Notes under the pieces: generated by a model
The model's database searches: none
Told to the model about the DNA's origin: nothing
What the model saw: only the letters and a program-made list of their open reading frames with translations
Shown: positions 4,496 through 7,681 of the stretch, in pieces
Numbering within the stretch: the first letter of the stretch is position 1
Layout: each line of letters opens with the position of its first letter
Program-made: the position numbers and the translations under genes
NCBI GenBank assembly: GCA_002492045.1
Contig: DKXC01000085.1
Coordinates: 1-7,681 of the forward strand
Reading direction: 5' to 3'
DNA from: Micrococcaceae bacterium UBA7136
Lineage (GTDB): Bacteria > Actinomycetota > Actinomycetes > Actinomycetales > Micrococcaceae
Length of the DNA stretch: 7,681 bases

Positions 4496-6070
4496 ATGGA
4501 TCCCCTCGAAATAGCGCGGTGGCAATTCGGTATTACCACCGTCTACCACTTCATGATGGTGCCCCTAACCCTAGGCTTGGGCGCCGTCGTAGCAGGCCTT
4601 TACATCGCCTACATCCGCACCGGCAAGCACGAATACAAGCGCCTGACCAAGTTCTGGAGCAAGCTCTACCTGATTAACTTCATCATGGGCGTTGTTACCG
4701 GCCTGGTCCAGGAATTCCAGTTCGGCATGGCCTGGAGCGAATACTCCCGCTTCGTCGGCGACGTCTTTGGCGCCCCTCTGGCCATGGAAGGCCTGCTGGC
4801 CTTCTTCATTGAGTCCACCTTCCTGGGCCTCTTTATCTTCGGCTGGGACAAGCTCAAGCCCTCCCTCCACGCTGCCTGCCTGACCCTGGCCGTTGCCGCC
4901 TCCTGGCTCTCAGCCTTCTTCATCATCGTGGCCAACTCCTGGATGCAGCACCCCGTCGGCGTCGAAATGATCGACGGCCGCCCCGTCATGACCGACGTCG
5001 TCGCCGTCCTGACCAACAGCACCGCCATCGCCGCCTACACCCACGCCATCTTCGGCGCCCTACAGGTAGCCGGTGGCTTCATGGTCGGTATCGCCTGGTA
5101 CAAGCTCTGGCGCCGCCGCCGCGACGGCATCGACACCATCGGCCAAGACGGTAAGGTCATCATCGGTGAACGGGCCGAAGGTGCCCAGGATAAGACCGAC
5201 TTCAAGGTCTGGTTCACCTCCCTACGCCTGGGCGCTATCGTCGGCCTGGTCGCCTTCGTCGGCACCGCCTTCACCGGCCACCACCAGGCCCAGCTCATGA
5301 TCGAGCAGCAGCCCATGAAGATGGCCGCCGCCGAAGCAGCCTGCCACGACGGCACCGCCTTCTCCCTGCTCTCCGTCGGCTCCCTGGGCGCCCAGGACTG
5401 CGACCAGCTGACCACCGTCGTTGAGATTCCCGGCCTGCTCTCCTTCCTGGCCTACAACAACTTCGACACCGACGTAGCCGGCATCAACTCCCTGATCCCC
5501 GTCTACGAGGAAACCTACGGCACCCACCTGCCCAACAACCCCGAACTCTACGGTGAGCGGGCCGGTCAGAAGATTGACTACCTGCCCCTGATGGAAGTCA
5601 CCTACTACGGCTTCCGCGGCATGATTACCCTAGGCGGTATCAGTGCCCTCTCCTTCCTCTACGTCCTCTGGGTCACCCGGAAGAAGGGCGAAGGCACCGT
5701 CCCCGAAGCCAAGTGGATTTCCTACCTGGCCATTGCCGGTATCCTGGCTCCCTTCGGTGCCAACGCCACCGGCTGGATCTTCACCGAAATGGGTCGCCAG
5801 CCCTTCATCGTTGCCCCCAACCTGGAAGGCAACCCCGCCGTCATGATGTTCACCGCAGCCGCCGTATCCCCCGGGGTCTCCGGCTACGAAATCCTCTTCT
5901 CCCTCATCACCCTGGGCCTCATCTACGGTGCCCTCATGGTGGTTGAAATCTACCTGCTGGCTAAGTACGTCAAGGCCGGTGTGGTAGCAGCCATGCCCGA
6001 ACTGGTAGAAGACGAACACGAATCAGACGACCAGAACAAGGGCAACGACGTTCTGGCCTTCGCCTACTAA
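4496..6070 (+). CDS. cydA: Cytochrome bd quinol oxidase subunit I
   Basis: CydA (524 aa) carries the quinol site and the haems of the oxidase that reduces O2 to water in the cytoplasmic membrane. The start is set by AAGGA (4486-4490), five bases before ATG. About nine membrane helices can be picked out. The haem and proton-path residues of the E. coli enzyme are all present: H18 and E431 (haem b595 region), H183 and M376 (b558 ligands), R374, and E98 and E106. The Q-loop, roughly 262-368, has the KxxxxE quinol motif (K275, E280) and is of the short type. C283 and C302 lie 19 residues apart in this loop, like the disulphide described for mycobacterial CydA. The GRQP motif ends in F437 where Trp is common. 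The soluble tail after 495 is acidic. Codons end strongly in C (30 of 32 Phe are TTC), unlike parE. cydB follows after 16 bases. Confidence 0.97.
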   Translation: MDPLEIARWQFGITTVYHFMMVPLTLGLGAVVAGLYIAYIRTGKHEYKRLTKFWSKLYLINFIMGVVTGLVQEFQFGMAWSEYSRFVGDVFGAPLAMEGLLAFFIESTFLGLFIFGWDKLKPSLHAACLTLAVAASWLSAFFIIVANSWMQHPVGVEMIDGRPVMTDVVAVLTNSTAIAAYTHAIFGALQVAGGFMVGIAWYKLWRRRRDGIDTIGQDGKVIIGERAEGAQDKTDFKVWFTSLRLGAIVGLVAFVGTAFTGHHQAQLMIEQQPMKMAAAEAACHDGTAFSLLSVGSLGAQDCDQLTTVVEIPGLLSFLAYNNFDTDVAGINSLIPVYEETYGTHLPNNPELYGERAGQKIDYLPLMEVTYYGFRGMITLGGISALSFLYVLWVTRKKGEGTVPEAKWISYLAIAGILAPFGANATGWIFTEMGRQPFIVAPNLEGNPAVMMFTAAAVSPGVSGYEILFSLITLGLIYGALMVVEIYLLAKYVKAGVVAAMPELVEDEHESDDQNKGNDVLAFAY

Positions 6071-6086
6071 GAAAGGAGCACAAAAG

Positions 6087-7166
6087 ATGTTTGACCTTTT
6101 TGCTGATCAGCCTCTGCTGCAGACCATCTGGTTCCTGCTCCTGGGCGTCCTCTGGATTGGTTACCTGGTCCTGGACGGCTTCGATTTGGGCGTTGGTATG
6201 CTCATGAGCCGCTTCTTCGCCAAGAACGAGAAGGAACGCCGCGTCCTGCTCAACACCATTGGCCCGGTTTGGGACGGTAACGAGGTTTGGCTGATTACCG
6301 CAGGTGCCGCTACCTTCGCAGCCTTCCCCCTCTGGTATGCTTCCCTTTTCTCGGCCCTCTACATCCCCCTGACCCTGGCCCTGGTGGCCCTGATTTTCCG
6401 CGCCGTCTCCATTGAGTATCGGGGCAAGAAGAACAGCCCGGGCTGGATTGCCTTCTGGAACACGGCCCTCTCTCTGAGCTCCTTCCTAATTGCCTTCCTG
6501 GTCGGTGCCCTACTGGCCCTGACCGCCACCGGCCTGCCCCTCAATGAGAACGGCGACCGGGTAGGTGGCGCCTTTGCCTGGCTGACCCCGGCCGTCTTCA
6601 TGGGTGGTCTCTCAATCGTTGGTCTCTCCCTGACCATGGGCCTGGCCTTCGTAGCCCTCAAGACCGACGGTCAGATTCGTCACCGGGCCCGCCAGCTACT
6701 GGTCAAGGCTTCCCCTCTCTTCCTGCTGCCTATCACCCTCTGGGTGCTTTACATGCAGGTCACCAGCGGGGTTGCGCTCACCTACCTCTTCACCGGCCTG
6801 GCCGTGGTTGCGGTAGCAGTAGCCTGGCTCTTTGCCTACCGGGGTAGCGAAGGTAAGGCTTTCACCGGCTTGGTCTTCTTTACCGCCTTTGGGGCCCTGG
6901 CCATCTTCCTGGCCCTTTACCCCAATGTTCTGCCCTCCACCCTGGATGAGGCCTACAACCTGACCATTACTAACGCATCCAGCTCTGACTACACCCTGCG
7001 GATTATGAACTGGGTTGCCCTCTTTGGTCTGCCCATTCTGCTGGTCTACCAGGGCTGGACCTACTGGGTCTTCCGTAAGCGTCTGACTACCTCTAGCATC
7101 CCTGAGGCTCATGACGTGGCAGACTTGACTACCCTGCCGACCAAGGCTGAGGCTCATAACGCCTAG
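6087..7166 (+). CDS. cydB: Cytochrome bd quinol oxidase subunit II
   Basis: CydB (359 aa) is the second membrane subunit of the bd oxidase, pairing with CydA. AAAGGAG (6072-6078) sits eight bases before ATG, and only 16 bases separate it from the cydA stop, so the two are clearly one transcript. The family hallmarks are near the N-terminus: LDGFDLGVG (29-37, with D30 and D33) in the first helix and PVWDGNEVW (60-68, with W62 and D63) before the second, then FRAVSIEYR (104-112, with R105 and E110). The rest is a series of hydrophobic helices, consistent with the usual eight or nine. The length is normal for an actinobacterial or Firmicutes-type CydB. The C-terminal tail after about 335 is polar and cytoplasmic. 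Nothing is missing. A strong hairpin begins 39 bases after the stop. Confidence 0.97.
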   Translation: MFDLFADQPLLQTIWFLLLGVLWIGYLVLDGFDLGVGMLMSRFFAKNEKERRVLLNTIGPVWDGNEVWLITAGAATFAAFPLWYASLFSALYIPLTLALVALIFRAVSIEYRGKKNSPGWIAFWNTALSLSSFLIAFLVGALLALTATGLPLNENGDRVGGAFAWLTPAVFMGGLSIVGLSLTMGLAFVALKTDGQIRHRARQLLVKASPLFLLPITLWVLYMQVTSGVALTYLFTGLAVVAVAVAWLFAYRGSEGKAFTGLVFFTAFGALAIFLALYPNVLPSTLDEAYNLTITNASSSDYTLRIMNWVALFGLPILLVYQGWTYWVFRKRLTTSSIPEAHDVADLTTLPTKAEAHNA

Positions 7167-7204
7167 CCGTAAGGACGGTAGCTGTCTGATCTGAGGCAAA
7201 CTAG

Positions 7205-7241
7205 GGGAGGGGCACCGGGTTTTTAACCTAGTGCCCCTCTC
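7205..7241 (+). terminator. Strong stem-loop after cydB, likely terminator or attenuator
   Basis: GAGGGGCAC (7207-7215) is perfectly complementary to GTGCCCCTC (7231-7239). The helix extends outward through a G-T and a G-C pair. Inward, after a C-A mismatch, it continues with GGGTT (7217-7221) against AACCT (7225-7229), including one G-T pair and closing on TTT. That makes about 16 pairs in all. The sequence after it has no real T-run, as is frequent for actinobacterial terminators, so part of the transcription may read through to cydD. Confidence 0.65.
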
Positions 7242-7272
7242 GTCTATAGAAATGTGGGTACAGCCACGCCCT

Positions 7273-7300
7273 CAGGTCAGGTGACTGGTCCAAAGACCTG
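7273..7300. promoter_or_regulatory. Nested inverted repeats upstream of cydD
   Basis: CAGGTC (7273-7278) is complementary to GACCTG (7295-7300). Inside, GGTC (7287-7290) and GACC (7295-7298) flank CAAA, and GTCA-GG-TGAC lies at 7276-7285. The left and right GGTC copies compete for the same GACC, so alternative structures are possible. GGTC cores also recur upstream of cydA, which hints at a shared regulator. This is inference from short motifs. Confidence 0.3.
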
Positions 7301-7311
7301 TCAGAAAGAAC

Positions 7312-7317
7312 TAGAAT
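7312..7317 (+). promoter_or_regulatory. Candidate -10 element for cydD
   Basis: TAGAAT matches the TANNNT actinobacterial -10 form well and lies 45 bases before the cydD ATG. The -35 position falls on the GGTCCAAAGACC repeat (7287-7298), with no good TTGACA match, so the promoter may need an activator. It lies beyond the cydB hairpin, which fits a separate cydD promoter. Confidence 0.35.
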
Positions 7318-7362
7318 AGCTTGGAAGACTAATCAAACGCGGGTAGCTAAGGAAATCTCCCC

Positions 7363-7681
7363 ATGGCTCAAGAAGACAGCAAACGGCCACCTCTGGGCCC
7401 CCATGCGCGCAAGAATCTGACTGTTTTTGCCCTGCTGACACTGCTTAAAACAGCGGCCCTGATTGTCTTTTCTGCTGTTCTAGCTACCGGCATTACCCTG
7501 CTGGCCCGCATGACCTACGCCGCCCTGCACGAGGGCAAGGCCTACGAGAGTGAACAGGCTGAGCAGCTTGCCCTCTTTGCCGGTAACGGTCAGGCCCAGC
7601 TGGAGGGTATCTTCCTGGCCTCTCCTTTTGCCGACCTTAGCCTAACCTCTCTGCTGGTTACTGGTACTGTGGCCCTCCTGG
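7363..7681 (+). CDS. cydD: Probable CydD (or fused CydDC) ABC transporter, N-terminal part only
   Basis: ATG 7363 follows AAGGA (7349-7353) with a nine-base spacer, and the frame stays open for 106 codons to the window edge. The product begins with a polar segment with several basic residues (1-18), then a long hydrophobic helix (about 19-48, with FALLTLLKTAALIVF), a loop rich in Glu and Gln (55-80), and the start of a second helix (about 93 on). This is the layout of the membrane domain of a type IV ABC exporter. The ATP-binding domain is beyond the window, so no Walker motifs can be checked. CydD is inferred from its place right after cydAB: CydDC exports glutathione/cysteine or handles haem and is needed to assemble cytochrome bd. 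In actinobacteria the two halves can be fused. Another ABC exporter cannot be excluded. Confidence 0.65.
   Translation, partial: MAQEDSKRPPLGPHARKNLTVFALLTLLKTAALIVFSAVLATGITLLARMTYAALHEGKAYESEQAEQLALFAGNGQAQLEGIFLASPFADLSLTSLLVTGTVALL

Noticed and set aside
4351..4539. 62-codon open frame on the - strand across the cydA start
   Set aside because: It runs through the cydA ribosome binding site and first codons, and I recognise nothing in the product.
7167..7178. CCGT-AAGG-ACGG hairpin right after the cydB stop
   Set aside because: Only four base pairs; too small to call, and the strong hairpin at 7205-7241 is the better terminator.
6696..7199. 167-codon open frame on the - strand over the end of cydB
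   Set aside because: It is antisense to cydB and rich in Gly, Gln and Glu, as expected for a shadow frame. No family features.

Overview
The window looks like ordinary chromosomal DNA from a moderately high-GC Gram-positive actinobacterium. The ParE-type protein, the NAD-dependent malate dehydrogenase and the cytochrome bd subunits all read like Micrococcaceae proteins. Rothia is my best guess, but this is recognition from memory and no search was run. All supported genes are on the + strand. There is no sign of an insertion sequence, prophage, CRISPR array, tRNA or rRNA.

Layout. Bases 1-666 hold the 3' part of a TrmA/RlmD-family RNA (uracil-C5) methyltransferase gene. Bases 667-840 hold an AT-rich inverted repeat and a possible 28-residue hydrophobic microprotein (713-799). 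Bases 841-2934 encode a complete type IIA topoisomerase B subunit (ParE/GyrB-like, 697 aa). After 56 bases comes malate dehydrogenase (2991-4013, 340 aa from GTG). Bases 4014-4495 are a 482-base non-coding interval. Its first part carries three consecutive stem-loops, at least one of them a convincing terminator. Its second part is the leader or control region of the cytochrome bd genes, with a palindrome, repeated GGTCAA boxes and two small hairpins. cydA (4496-6070) and cydB (6087-7166) follow, 16 bases apart. A strong hairpin (7205-7241) closes the cydAB unit. The start of what is probably cydD (7363 onward) is cut by the window edge.

How the genes work together. CydA and CydB form the high-affinity quinol oxidase (cytochrome bd) in the membrane. 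CydD, with CydC, is the ABC transporter needed to assemble that oxidase, so the right half of the window is an aerobic/micro-oxic respiration cluster. Malate dehydrogenase feeds the TCA cycle and the NADH pool but ends in its own terminators, so it is functionally related rather than part of the same transcript. The topoisomerase and the RNA methyltransferase are housekeeping genes.

Novelty. I see no clear undescribed multi-gene system. The least explained items are the small hydrophobic ORF with a Shine-Dalgarno sequence that can be buried in a hairpin, the triple hairpin after mdh, the repeat-rich leader of cydA, and the strong codon bias of cydA compared with parE.
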